A DNA stretch of 64,000 bases. Origin: Whitmania pigra (taxonomy: Eukaryota; Annelida; Clitellata; Hirudinida; Haemopidae). The translations under genes were made by a program, and so were the position numbers. The notes under the pieces were generated by a model. It worked only from the letters and a program-made list of their open reading frames with translations, made no database searches and was not told the origin of the DNA. Below are positions 14,101-29,100 of this stretch, one piece after another; within the stretch, counting starts at the first letter, position 1; each line of letters begins with the position of its first letter. The stretch spans positions 62,001 to 126,000 of the forward strand of contig JAJTWR010000428.1 in the NCBI GenBank assembly GCA_021613335.1. Direction: 5' to 3'.

Positions 14101-17100
14101 TTAAGGGCACCAACTTTGTGGATATTTTCTGTGAAAGGTATAGCTTGGGAGGCAATTGAATAGTGTGATGGGGTGTTAATTTGTGCTCTCTTGATGAAAG
14201 ATGCTAATAATCTTTATATATTTTAATAGTTAATGTAGTAGTTTTTAATCCAACTGTTATTGTTTGATATTCTTCTTTGTAGTTTTTGAGGCCATCTCTG
14301 TTAAGTTCAAGGGAGCTTTGCCTCAAGATGGAGGAGTTTAGTATGTGCAAGTTTAAGAAGGACAACTTATACACTCTTGAGACATTCATAAAGGAACAGA
14401 TGCAGCAGCTCAAAATGGTAAATAAATTTGTAATGAATAATATTAAATTTAATTCAGCTTTCTCTCCTTAATGGTTTTTACTATAGCCAAAAAGTAAAAA
14501 ATTTCTAGATCAAAGGCTGAAGATGACATAGTTTTTTTTTTGTTTATGGTGATTTTCTTGACATAATAATGTGCCATCATCAATTATTAAACAATTCTCT
14601 TTTACATTTTAACAACTCTTAGCATAACTTACCAATCAGCCATTAAGTGATTGTGTACATTTATCATAGTAGAGCAGGTGTCCTCATGTCCAAGAAACCT
14701 TATGTAAAGCTCATTAGATTTTCAAGATGTAGACCTATTTTTCTAAGTACTTATGTTTCAAGTAAAAGTATATGAGGTCTGATCTTCATATGTCTTATAC
14801 TTTTATACTCTATGTCTTACCATGTCTGAAATTTCTTGTTTTTCAATAAATCCCTGCAATATATTCTTTCATGTAGGCATCAGACAGACTTCAACTGTAC
14901 AGAGAACAGATAAAGTTAACAGTTATGGCTGGATGCAAGAAGGTCTTTGGGAGCGTTAATTACAAATTATCCGACCAGATGGGCCTTGGTAATGATTAAA
15001 TTAAAATACTTACTTTTGGCTATTGCAGATACTTTGCAATGTCCTTTACAGTGCTCAACATCATTTATTGATCCATTCAATACCTTCTTATCACCATCGT
15101 CATTTTGATCACAAAATGATGGGATAACTGATCTGAAATTAAAATTACTAGTATTTTGTTGCTAATTTTATTAATAATTAATTTTTATTGGTTTCTTGCT
15201 TTATTATCACTATTAATATTGAAGAAAAATCGAAGATCACATTAAGGATGACTCATTTGGCACGAACAATCAATGAGAGTTTGATGGCTAACAAAGACAT
15301 GAGTTACACCGAGCAGGCTCAGAAAAGGGCTGTTTGTCGGAGATTAGCCAGGTTATAACGCATTCCATTACCTTACTTTAAGTTTTCAATTTTAATTCCT
15401 TTCTTTATGGCCATGGAACTGTGCCTAGCGATAGAACTCACATTTATTTTAAGAATACAAGAAACGTATAATTAACCACCAACTCAACCATTTGAATTTA
15501 TAAAGTTATTATTTATTTATTTATTACATTGTTACTTACGAAAGTTCTTATAACAATGAATATTTGATTTAGTTGATTCAGAGTTAGCACAATAATTTGT
15601 TATATAATAACATTTGCAATAAATAATATACAGTGCTTGAGTTGCATAAACTTGGTTCAAGAATCACACATTTTACAGTTATCTATTAAATTACTGCTGA
15701 TTTTTGACCCAAACATCCTTTATATCATTCACAAAGTTGTACTTAATTAATATACTATAAAATTTAGCAGTAAAATTTTAATATTATTGGGATTTCATGT
15801 ATTAGGTCAGATTAGTATGTGTTATGCATGATAAGTTTTTGTATGCATTTAAAATAATTAACATGATGATTAACCCATTAACTTTGTATAATTTTAAGAT
15901 ATTTTTTATACATTTTTAAATTGTATAAATTTTATACTATATTATATTATGGCTTTTTTAAAATATTACTCAAAAGCAGTTAAAAATGGTTTAATTCTGT
16001 TTAGTTTTTTTTAAAGAACCCAACAACAAATGGAATGGTGTGTTGCTTTGTAAATATTAAGGCATTGGTTTTAAAATTAAAACCTTTTTGAATCACAGTT
16101 TCATCAAACTGGTAGACTATATATTGGCAAGCACACTTCACAGCATGGTTGTTGGATCGGTTCAAGAAGTTCTGTTGCAGCTAATCAGACACATCAAGAA
16201 GATGCCAAAGGAACTTGAAATCCTAGAATGGATGAAGATCGTGGAAGAGGCCAGTATGAGCCCGCCCAATCCCGACAGGATTAAGAAGGTCTTCTGATTT
16301 TATAGATAATTTGTGAGCATTTCACCTGATAATTTGTGATGTATTTATTTTTCACATAGATGATAGATGAAAAAAAGGGGACAAAAATTAAGCTGGACAA
16401 GGTTTATTCAAGTTTTGGACTGAGAAGCACACATGCATTACACTTGCCTTATTTACTACATTTGTTTGCTATATTTTAAGACTTACACAATGATGCATAT
16501 GGATGAAGCGAATTTACCTCTATTTTCCATCGAATTTCAACTCAAAGATGATGAGATGCTGTTGGAGCCAGATGAGGAGATATACCAACTCACTATGCAT
16601 AGCCTCACTAATGCCTTTCAGGAAACAGTTCTGGAGATTGCCAATCTGACCACTGACCAGTTCTTTTATGTCTTCATGAAGTATTCACTAATCTCATTGC
16701 ATTCAATTTTATTTCAAATGCAAATTGATGCATAAATAGTAATAAATTATAATATATATATATATTTGAGCATGAGTGGCGTGTGAGTTGGCTCAGAGGG
16801 TTGCGTTCTTGCAAAAGGCAGTGAAAGCAACGGTTCGTGTTCGCAACCCAGCTTGCAGCTTGTCTAGGACCACCACTTTATAAATGGTGGATCAATTAAA
16901 AAGTGCCTTCACATCCAATTCAAATACATAAGGCACTCAAAATATTGGCTAAATACAAATACAAAATGTGCCTGCTATTTTTGCCCGAATAACTGAATAA
17001 TTTCACATGTCAGACATCATATAGGAAAGTATGAACAAGCAATAAGAGGACCAGATCTCCCATCTATGTTCAGGGGAGATAAATATTTAAAGGTGCTCAC

Positions 17101-20100
17101 TGACAACATAATTGTGAGTGAGATTACACAATTTCTTTGTCTGGTTGGCATTAAAGTTAACCATTGATTTAACTTTTATCAGGTAAACATCAGCAAAGGC
17201 TTTCAAGCTGTTTACATATATCAACAAACATTTAAGCAGTTTATTCAGTTTTATGTGGATAACAAAAATTTCAATATGGAAGCAGCAAAGAATGAAAACC
17301 ATGGTGGTTTTCATTTTTAATTTAAATATAAATAAATAAATAATATTATTGCAAGATATGCTACATATCGCTCATACATACGATAATCAAATCTGGCTTT
17401 TATTTTGTTACTTATATATGACTAAAATTCTACGAAAATTCTATTTTAAATGTTCACCAAATAAATGACTTTTTGATTGCTATCTTTATGTATAAATATT
17501 CAAACAATCTATTGCTTCATTCATTTAATAACTTTTTTAAACGTTCATCCGATATTCACTCATATTGTTTGCAGTCCATCGACAAATATAGACCTGAAGT
17601 TTCTCGAACCACACTCAAAAGATTTTCATTGAAGTGCTCTGGCTCTCTCATATTTTCTCAGATTCCCATCACCATTACTTCCTCTAAGTCCATATCTATT
17701 TTCAAATGTACTAACAAATCATGTGTTCTGACCAAGTAAAATCATCTCGTGTGGCTTTTCTGTTGCATATGTGTTTTGGACTGCCATCTTATTTTTGAAC
17801 TTCTGGTTAATTCCTTAATTTTGTGGTGTTGATGATACTTGGCTTAAAATTTTTGTCATTGATGGCTGCCCATCAGTGGGAGTATATCCCTTCAGGCTGA
17901 CCTTTTTTACAAAATTTATAACTACGTCTATAATTAAGTGGGTTTTGCAACTGTGTTGAATATTTTATGAAATAAATCTCTCTAAAAAAAATTAAATAAA
18001 TAAATAAAAGGAATGTTTTATGATGTTTTATTTACAATAAATTTCCTCTCAGATGTTCCATTCTTTGCAAATGGCCTTGAGAAATATCATATGCAGTGCC
18101 GAATGATTGATGTCGTACAGGCACGAAAGTCTTTAGGACTTTTTCTGGTGGATGCCTATCTCTTCAAAAATGATCTTCTTCCTTCTCCCCTCACTTGCCT
18201 TGATGTGAGCCAACCCTGTTCTCTGCTATGTTATCTTAAAACCTTATTTGAAATAATTAACTGACAAATTTTGACGCTTTATAGGTATTCAATACTCTCT
18301 TACCATGGAAAGCCAGAAAAGAAGCTGAGCGGTTGACAACAGAACTTCAGGATGCTAAATTTACCTTAGAGTTTGCTAGCTCTACCACACAAGATTATGT
18401 CAACCAGCTGCTATTTTTAGACAAGATACAAGAACGAGTCAGATGAACTAAATGATTTGAAACTTAATTTTAGAGTTCTCATACATTGATTTTAAATTTT
18501 ATAATGTTGCGTAATTGCAATGGCATAATTTTTGTTTTGACTTTCCCTTCAATATTCATGAGTGGAATGACATTGATATTACATTCAAAGGAAATCAAAT
18601 CTAGAACACAATAAAAAAAACACATTTACTATTACTTATGATACTTATGTGTACAAAGTGACGTCAGATCATTGCCTATTAGTCATTTCATTTGATTATT
18701 CCATTTCAAATTTATAAAATCTGAAATCTGATGATGACATTTTTAAATCTCAGATAGATGAATTGGTGAAAGAGGCAGAAATTGTGAAGGAAATGTATGA
18801 ACTTTTAGATAAATTTGCTGTTCCAACTCCCCCTGAAGATTTTGCAGTGTATGCGGTGAGTTTCGATATCTATCTTAGTATCTGAACTTATCTTATTAGA
18901 CTTCAAACAATCCATACAGACTTTGGTTCCCTCAATAAATGTCCTCTATAATTGCATTGACAAAGTTCTGGGGGATCATGACAAAAATAGAACCTTGTTT
19001 AATGCCAGCCTTGAAAAGGACATTTCAGAATTTAATAAGGAATTGAAAGTTCTTAAGCAACATTGTCAGGTTTTCATGTTGTCAATGTTTTCAAAGATAT
19101 GCATTTATTGAAGATAATTACTTAAATGTGACAAAGAAAAAGTAACATTAAAATTTATCATGCATTGACTTTTATGGATTCCTGAAAGAAAATACCAAAA
19201 TAAATAACAAAATTAAAAAATTGATGGCTAATGAAAAATTCATTTTTTGTAAATTGATTTCATGCCCAGAATCAAGCTATCCTTGATCCAAACACAAGCG
19301 TGACAATGGCTTATGAAATTCTTGAAAATCTTTTGTCCAAGATGAAGGAACTCCAAGAAAGGGCAGCTCTCTTTAAGAGTTACCAGAAGGCCCTAAAGGT
19401 CATGATTTTAAGTCTAAGTATAGTATTTATTAGATTGATGATGATCAATTAATCTGGTAACCTTTGGTCACATAATTCTTAATCTATCATTATCATTCAG
19501 TTCATAATCATTCCTTTTAGAATAACTTAGATGACGATCCTAATATTCTACAGGTTCCCATTACAACTTACGAGGAACTGGGCGATGTCAATGAAGAAAT
19601 AAAAATGAAGCAGTTGCTCTGGGATTCCATTGTGCAGTGGGACAAGAATATCCAAGAGTGGATGGATGTGTGTAGATGACATTTACTTCAATTTACAATT
19701 TTAATTTATATTATTACAATATAAAATTAATGTAAGCTGTGACTGTTGAGATTTACAAGATTTCTTATCATTATGTAATTTGATATGCTATAATAAACTT
19801 TGTAAATTAATGAATTAAGTTACAAGTTTCAGTTAATGTGTAAGAGAATCTAATGCATTAGTCATTTTTCTTATTTTGCTATTATTATGAATCCTAAGTT
19901 ATCAAATTTTCATGGAAATCTTTAAGGTGAAGCTGGATACACTTGACCCTGAAGACCTGACAAACACAACCATGAAATTTGTAAAAACTGCAAATCAACT
20001 GGAAAAGGGCCTCCCACCTAATGGTTTGGTACCAAAGTTGAGAGAACGAATTGAAAAAATGAAAGTCAAGGTCTTCTTTGCTTAAAAATGTTTAGAAATC

Positions 20101-23100
20101 ATTACAAAGCCAGTAACAATTTGGTTATTAATGAATTTTAATTACTTAAATCTTCATGTTGCAGTTACCTATGATCACTGATCTTAGAAACCCAACCTTG
20201 AAGCCACGACACTGGGAAGTCATCGAAGATGTCTTTGAATTTGCGTTTACTCCCGATGAGCCCATGACTTTAGGAAGGTTGGAACAAATAAAAGCCTTTA
20301 AATATTGGGAAAGGATCCAAGAAATTTCTTCACAGGCAAGTTCTGAAGCAAGTCTTGAGTCCATCCTCAAGAAGGTGAGCAACATTCTCAAACTTTCTCC
20401 ATTTTAAATGAAAAGTTATTTTCATTCAAAGGCTTTGACACTTTTGTTAATAGCAAACGTTGGTAACTGTATCACGTGTTAATGACTGTATTTTGCAACC
20501 AGTAGAAATCCTATTGTTTAATAGAAATTAATGGCTTTAAAGTCCACTATTGGATTTATGCCATTCTGAAGACAAGATTTTTAATAACTAATGTTAACTA
20601 CACAGTTGTCAACCACATGACTACGTAATTCCAGTTTCTATTTCAATTCAGAATATTATTGCCAGGAGCACTAGAGCAGAAAGATTGATCATCTCGTCTG
20701 CCGATTCCCATTCACTCGGGTGTCGGTAGCCGAGTGATCGAGGCTTTCAGTTTGGTGCGACTCCCATAGGATCTCGATAACTAGCCACTCACAAGAGTTT
20801 CTATAATTAATAAACTCTTTTGTTTTCTTAAGGTTGAGGATTCATGGAAAACTCTTGAGTTTGTTGTTATTCCTTACAAAGACCAAAAAGATGTTTACAT
20901 CCTTGGTGGAGTAGATGACATTCAAATGGTTTTAGATGACAGTAACGTCAACATCTCCACCATAGCCAGCTCTCACCACTGCAAACCTATCAAAGGAAAA
21001 GTAGATGAGTGGGCCAAGCAACTTGACATATTTGGAAAGACTCTGGTGAGATTTTTTTTAATAAAATTAATTTCTTTGAAATTTTATGTAATAATAACAG
21101 ATTATCACTAACTGCTGAAATGCTGTTTGTACAAAACAATTTTGGGTTAAACATAAAGCATTTACTCCTCAACATTATCTCGATTCAAATCTTGCATCTC
21201 GTCTACTGATCTTAACAAATACTTATCGATTTAAAGAACTTGCTTCTGCACTTTATTTGCGCACAATTTGTTGAACTTACCCAAATTTGTGTAAGTGGTC
21301 ATTGAATGACCCTTCAATTTGTTGTGTAATAAATAAATAAATAAATAAATAAAAATTTATGATTAGCTAACTTGCATCAACTCTGAACAAACTATTTCTG
21401 TAAATTAGTGCGATCACTTTCCTTTAGGATGCTTGGCTAGCCTGTCAAAGAAGTTGGATATATTTTGAGAGCATCTTCAGTGCACCTGACATCCAGAGGC
21501 AACTGCCCTCTGAATCAAAACTGTTCACAACTGTTGATAAATCATTCAAAGACATAATGAGAAAGGTTTACAAGGTGCCCCTTGCCATAAGAGCTGCCAC
21601 TCAACCAGGTCGGATGCTAATCATTATGACTCTTAAAAATATTATTACATTTTTGAAGCTTAAATTATTAGGTCTTCTGGAGACTTTACAGAACAATAAT
21701 GTACTATTGGAGCAGATACAGAAATGTCTTGATGCTTACCTTGAATCAAAAAGAGCCATATTTCCAAGGTTATAAATTTTCAAATCTGAGGCAAAAATTA
21801 AAATAAATTTTGACATAGTTTGTTGAAGCTTGTCCACAACTTTCCATATCATATCATCTTCACATGTCTGAAAAATTATAGTGGTTACCTGTACATCATT
21901 GCATCATCTTCAAAATTACCAAATTACCTAACAAATAAGAATTTAGTACCCATCATCTCACTCATTGCATAATATTGGTAAAAGGATAATGAGATACTAT
22001 GAATTTCAACCTCAGAATGTATTAAATATAAGAAAAGGAATGGTTTTGTGAGTCATAAAGAGCAGTTACAATTAGCCCCAAACAAATGCCTTTAGGTTTC
22101 AGCCAAACAGGCACTGATCAACACCCCTCCTAATAAATACAAAATTTCCTCACATTTCCTCACATCCTCCATAGACGATATCCGTGACCTCGGTATCCTT
22201 ATTGACAGTGAGTAAACTCACATCAACAACGTTCACAATGCATCTGTCAGAAAATATCTAATTCTAATATCTAACTAATTTTATAAAGTCTTGAGATTAT
22301 GAGAAAAATACTTTGCTGAATCAACTTCATTCCTAGCAAGGACCCAGGTTCAACCAACGCCAGTTTTGAAAACTGTGACAATGACATAATAATGTGCATA
22401 TTTTTAATAATAATAAAGTGGATTTAGAAAATGTGATCCCTCAGAGGAGCTAAAAAAGAGGTTCCAATTGGATTGCAAGCATGACATAACAACTGTTGCT
22501 CTTACTTTTGCTCGCAGAGATGCAACCATCTGAAATCGCCTGCACCCCAAGCATATCTGATCATCACAATGATTTGTTTTAAAGTCTTTAATATTTATAT
22601 AATTTTTTAACATTCCAAAACATTTAATAGATTCTACTTCCTATCAAATGATGAAATGCTGGAAATCTTGGCACAGACAAGAAATCCGCAAGCAGTTCAA
22701 CCTCATCTCAGGAAGTGCTTTGATGCTATCCACAGATTAGAATTTGCAGGAGTTAACATTGGTATGAAATTATTTTTAAAGCCATTAAATAAAGTTTTCA
22801 ATCATTCATTGTATTCTAGAGTTATGTGATATCTTCATTCTCATGTTGATGAGGAGATAATATATTCAGATTTGGTGGAAGTGTTTAAAATAGAATGTAG
22901 GAATTTGTTTGAATTAAACGAGAATGGTTTATCACATAGATATCAGTTTTCTTCAACAATTATAAATACATTCTATTTGTTATGTTATGTTTTATATGTT
23001 CACAGATAATATGGAAAATTTGTCAGCTACCAATGAGATCCTTAGCATGATATCACCAGAAGGAGAAAGAGTTGCATTTGGAAAGGCTAGCATTTGTATT

Positions 23101-26100
23101 TTGTATTTAGCAGATTTTTTGATCACCTTATGTATCCGGATAGGATGTGAAGGTACTTCTTAATCAATCCACCGTTTATATAGCACCCCTACCCGAGGGT
23201 GCTTCCCAGCAGTGTAAGCTGGGTTGTGAACACGACACATGACTGTTGTTATTACCGCTGCATGCAGGTTCACTACCCGTGTGGCAAACCTGCATGCAGC
23301 CAGTAATGATTTATATCAATATTTTCATCTGAGTCTAACATTCCTAGAGTTTATATAGATCAAGAAGAGCATAGAATGTTGCTTCCATATCTGCCAATTA
23401 ATGAATGTTATAATACAATATATTAAAAATATTTAAAAAAATTATAGGGTTTGAAAGCAAGAGGAAATGTGGAAGAGTGGCTAGGTAAGGTAGAAGAAGT
23501 AATGGTCATGACAATCAAAAAGCTAATTTCTGTTGCCATTGGAACATATGCTGTTCCTGGAAAAGAAAACTGGATAACCAGCAATGCTTCACAAGTTTGT
23601 AGAAAATAATAAATAATCTGGGTGTTAGGATATGTTGAGTATAATATAACTGTATCATCAGGTAGTTCTAACAGTCTCCCAGATGATGTTCACAAGTTTG
23701 TAGAAAATAATAAATAATCTGGGTGTTAGGATATGTTGAGTATAATATAACTGTATCATCAGGTAGTTCTAACAGTCTCCCAGATGATGTTCACAAGTTT
23801 GTAGAAAATAATAAATAATCTGGGTGTTAGGATATGTTGAGTATAATATAACTGTATCATCAGGTAGTTCTAACAGTCTCCCAGATGATGTTCACAAGTT
23901 TGTAGAAAATAATAAATAATCTGGGTGTTAGGATATGTTGAGTATAATATAACTGTATCATCAGGTAGTTCTAACAGTCTCCCAGATGATGTTCACAAGT
24001 TTGTAGAAAATAATAAATAATCTGGGTGTTAGGATATGTTGAGTATAATATAACTGTATCATCAGGTAGTTCTAACAGTCTCCCAGATGATGTTCACAAG
24101 TTTGTAGAAAATAATAAATAATCTGGGTGTTAGGATATGTTGAGTATAATATAACTGTATCATCAGGTAGTTCTAACAGTCTCCCAGATGATGTTCACAA
24201 GTTTGTAGAAAATAATAAATAATCTGGGTGTTAGGATATGTTGAGTATAATATAACTGTATCATCAGGTAGTTCTAACAGTCTCCCAGATGATGTGGTGT
24301 CGAGATGTTACCGAGGTTCTTGAAAGAAAAGGAGATAGGATAGGACCAATGAAAGAACTAGAGATGAAGTCTATACACAACCTCAACAAGCTTGCTGCCC
24401 TAGTTAGGAGTAAACTAGCCCCACTTGATAGGGCCACCGTCTGTACTCTCATCACCATAGATGTCCATGCCAGAGACATTGTATCTGAATTAGTGAAAAG
24501 CAGGGTGACAAAAGCAGATATGTTTGAGTGGAAGAAGCAGCTGAGATACTATTGGGAGAAGGAGGATGAGAACATGCTTGTAAAAATGTCTAATTCTACA
24601 TCAGTCTATGGCTGTGAATACCTGGGAAACTCACCAAGACTAGTTATAACCCCTTTAACAGTTAGTAATTTTTTAAATTTATTTTTTTCTAAAAAATAGT
24701 GCCATGCATCAGTATATAAGGAATTAATGTAGTGTACTTTGCGCAAAGAATGAAATGTTGTATATTAATAATATAAGTGATCATCAGGACAGATGCTACC
24801 TTTGCCTTATGGGTGCTCTTCAACTTGACTTGGGTGGTGCTCCTGCAGGTCCAGCTGGTACAGGAAAAACTGAAACAACGAAAGATCTTGCAAAGGCTAT
24901 TGCCAAGCAGTGTGTTGTTTTCAATTGTTCAGAAGGACTTGATTACCTGGTAGCAATAACTTCTTTTGCTTGGTTCTTAATATTAGATAAATAATACGTT
25001 ATTAAATTGTTTCTTCAGGGTGAGCCAAGAATTATTTTTTTTTTGTTTTTTAATATATTTTTTTTTATTAATCAAGTTTGTTGCTTTAGATGATGGGTAG
25101 GTTCTTTTCTGGTCTTGCTCAATCTGGAGCCTGGTGCTGCTTCGATGAGTTTAACAGGATTGACATTGAAGTTTTATCAGTTATAGCACAACAGTTGCTC
25201 ACAATCAGGAATGCAAAAGCTGCAAAAGTCAGCTTTTTAATAATTACTGTTGCCAATTTTCTAATATTTATATTAATATTATGAATTGTTTTATCGTTGT
25301 CATTGCTGTTGCAATTTTCTAAAATGTAATATTGCCATAATCTCAAGCATCAGGTTGGTTGGTTGTTTGTAAACGTCCATTTCATAGCTAGATGATTAGG
25401 ACGCAAGCATCAGGTGTGCTTAGACTATTTATATGGTGCCATTTTGGGCATTTTGTGGCAGTGCAAACTGGGTTGCAAACACAAAATGTAACGTTGCATT
25501 TACCCTCACTTGCAAGAGTCCTCCGGGTCAATTTGCGCATTATAATTATTATTATTATTATATTTTTTTGATTTTTATTATTAAACTCCAACAGGTTACT
25601 AGGTTCATGTTTGAGGGAAGAGAAATAAAGCTTGTGAGTACTTGTGCAGCATTCATCACAATGAATCCAGGATATGCTGGAAGAACAGAGCTGCCTGACA
25701 ATTTGAAGGCACTGTTTAGACCTATGGCAATGATGGTGCCAGACTACTGTATGATAGCGGAAGTTATCCTATACTCTGAAGGTTTTGAATCATCAAAGAG
25801 TCTTGCCCAAAAAATGTCTCAGATGTATAAACTCTGTTCTGAGCAGCTTTCTCAACAGGATCACTATGACTTTGGCATGAGAGCTCTCAAGTCAGTTCTT
25901 GTCATGGCTGGCTCTTTGAAGAGGCAGAATCCTGACAAAAATGAGGATGTGGTTCTCATAAGGGCATTGAGAGACTCCAACTTACCAAAATTTTTGAAAA
26001 GCGATGCTATCTTATTTGAGGCAATACTCCAGGATCTTTTTCCAGGACTTGATATCCCAGAACACAATTATGGCTTTCTGGAGCAAGAGATACAAAATGT

Positions 26101-29100
26101 TGCTTCTAATCGAGGATTGCAGTGTGTACCCAGTCAGGAGAAAAAGGTGATCCAATTGTATGAGACAATGCTAGTTAGACATGGAGTCATGCTTGTGGGA
26201 CCAACAGGATCTGGCAAGACAACTGTGTACAATATTCTGGCTGATGTTTGCATGAGCCTCCGTGATGCTGATGTTGGAGATCCATTTTTCCGTCCAGTGA
26301 AGCTTTATGTTCTAAACCCAAAATCGATTACCATGGGGGAATTGTTTGGACAGTTGGACAGTATTACACTAGAGTGGATGGATGGTTTGATGGCTCTAAC
26401 TGTAAGACAAGCTGTGCAAGATCCAACAGATGATCATCAATGGGTTATATGTGATGGCCCTGTGGATGCCCTCTGGGTTGAAAATCTTAACACTGTGCTT
26501 GATGATAACAAAATGCTATGTCTGGCAAACAGTGAGAGAATTAAATTTACGCCCCACATACACATGCTGTTTGAAGTTCAAGATCTGGCTGTAGCTTCTC
26601 CAGCAACAGTCAGCCGATGTGGTATGGTATATGTGGATCAATCAGAGCTAAGATGGATGCCTTATGTGGAATCGTGGATGGAAAGCAAATGCCTCTCAGT
26701 ACTTCCAGAGGAAGTTTATGATTACCTTCATGGATTGTTTGTTTCTCATGTTGATGATGGACTTGAATTTGTGAGAAAATACTGCTCTCAAACAATACAA
26801 CAAGTTGAAATCAGTAAAGTCCAGATGATATGCAAGCTGCTAGAGTCTTTGCTACTTAGTGGTTCAAAAGAAATTGACTTTAAGTTAGAACTCACCAAAG
26901 TCCTTTCTCTTGTTTGTATGACCTTTGTCTTTTGTTACTTATGGGGCTTAGGAGGAAACATATCTGAAAGCAATTGGGATGCATTTGATTCCTTCATCAG
27001 AAATCAGTTTGAAGAAGACGCTAATGCAAAACTTCCAGTATCTGGTGATCTCTGGGGTCAGCGAATTGATTTTGGCGTGAAGAGGATGGAATCTTGGGAA
27101 AAAGTAGTGACTCTCTTTAAATACAGTAGAGATATTCCTTTCTTTGAGATACTTGTCCCGACAGTAGATACAGTGAGATATGCTTATCTTCTTGACAAGC
27201 TTCTTTTGGTAAATCAAGCCGTGCTCTTTACAGGAATCACAGGAGTCGGAAAATCTGTGATCGCCAGAGGCGGTCTGTTGGGTATGTCATCACAAAAAAA
27301 ATGCAATCCAGTGTTTCTAAACTTTTCTGCTCAAACTACCAGTGCCAGATTCCAAGAGATGATAGAGGGAAAGATGGAAAAAAAGAGAAAAAATATCTTT
27401 GGTTCTACTACGGGAATGAAATTAGTTATAATGGTAGATGATGTTAACATGCCAAAACCAGATAGATATGGATCCCAGCCACCAATTGAACTTTTGAGAC
27501 AGGTTGTTGACTTTGGTGGTTTTTATGATAGACAGAAGTTGTTCTGGAAAGAATTACAGGATTTGACTATCTGTGCTGCCTGTGCACCTCCGGGAGGTGG
27601 GAGGAATCCTCTCAGTCCCAGACTCTTGAGACATTTTAGCATTTTATCATTACCAAGCCCCTCTGATCATTCTCTTAAAACTATGTTCACAGCTATATTG
27701 GGTGGTTTTTACTTGGAGTTTCCAGTGAAAATACGACAATGCATAGATCCCATTGTGAGATCTGGCATTGAAATTTACAGTAGGATGAGTGCCAGCTTTC
27801 TTCCAACACCAACTAAGTCTCATTATATTTTCAATCTAAGGGATCTATCCAAATGCATGCAAGGAATGCTCCAAGTTGACATCAATATGGTAAGAGAAAG
27901 CAAGCAGATATATAGACTATTTTACCATGAATCCCTAAGAGTTTTTCATGATAGACTGATCAACCAGGATGATAAATTGATGTTTCATCAGCTCTTGGCT
28001 GAGGTTTCTTCAAGAATGTTTACTGAATGCCCAATAACTGTTGAAGAACTTGTTGCCAATCCTATCCTCTTTGGGGATTTTCTAAAGATAGGGTTGCCAA
28101 AAGAAGAACGGGTATATGAGGAGATTAGTATGAATCCAAAGATTCCAAATGTTCTCAGGGATTATCTGGATGATTATAATATACAATCCAATAAAGAAAT
28201 GAAACTTGTTTTTTTCATGGATGCTGTGGAACACCTTACAAGAATAGCAAGGGTTTTGAGGCAACAGCGGGGGAATTCACTTTTGGTTGGTGTTGGAGGA
28301 TGTGGCAAGCAATCTCTCACCAAACTAGCTGCCTACATCTGCGAGTGTAGATGTTTCCAGATTGATATCAGGAGAGGATATGACTATGCCGCATATCACG
28401 ATGATCTCAAACAAATCTACCATATAGCAGGAATTCAAAACCAGCCAACTGTTTTCCTTCTTACAGACACTCAAATCATTAAAGAAGAATTTTTGGAAGA
28501 CCTTAACAATATTCTCAACTCTGGGGAAGTTCCAAATCTTTTTGAACCTGATGAATATGAAAAGAATTTGGCCTTCTGTCGTCCTGCAGCCAAAGAGGCA
28601 GGAATACCAGAAAATAACAGGGACGGAATATTTCAGTTTTTTATCAATAGAGTAAGGAACAACCTGCATATTGTGCTTTGTATGAGTCCAGTTGGAACTT
28701 CTTTCCGATCTAGGTGTAGGATGTTTCCATCTCTTGTTAACTGCTGCACTATTGACTGGTTTGTTGAATGGCCTTCTGATGCTTTGTATACAGTTTCCAG
28801 GGAAGCTTTTGACTCTATTGAACTTGGAGATGACTCTCTCAAGCAGAATATCTCAAGCATGTGTGTTGAAATACACACGAGTGTTGGAAAAATGGCTCAT
28901 TTATTTTATGAGGAATTACGAAGAAAATATTACACTACTCCGACAAGTTATCTTGAACTCATCAATCTTTATATTTCAATGCTTGGAGAGAAAAAGAAAC
29001 AGCTGACCAGTGCTCGGGATCGAGTTAAGAATGGTCTGGCAAAGCTCCTTGAGGCCAATGACTCAGTGGATAAAATGAAAGTGGAATTGATTGCGTTGGA

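Noticed and set aside
20725..20800. Functional tRNA gene
   Set aside because: Only the 5' half looks tRNA-like; no complete cloverleaf or acceptor stem pairing is visible.
25433..25594. Extending the giant DNAH6 exon upstream to the open-frame start
   Set aside because: The extra codons translate intron and SINE sequence; family similarity starts exactly after the CTCCAACAG acceptor at 25595.
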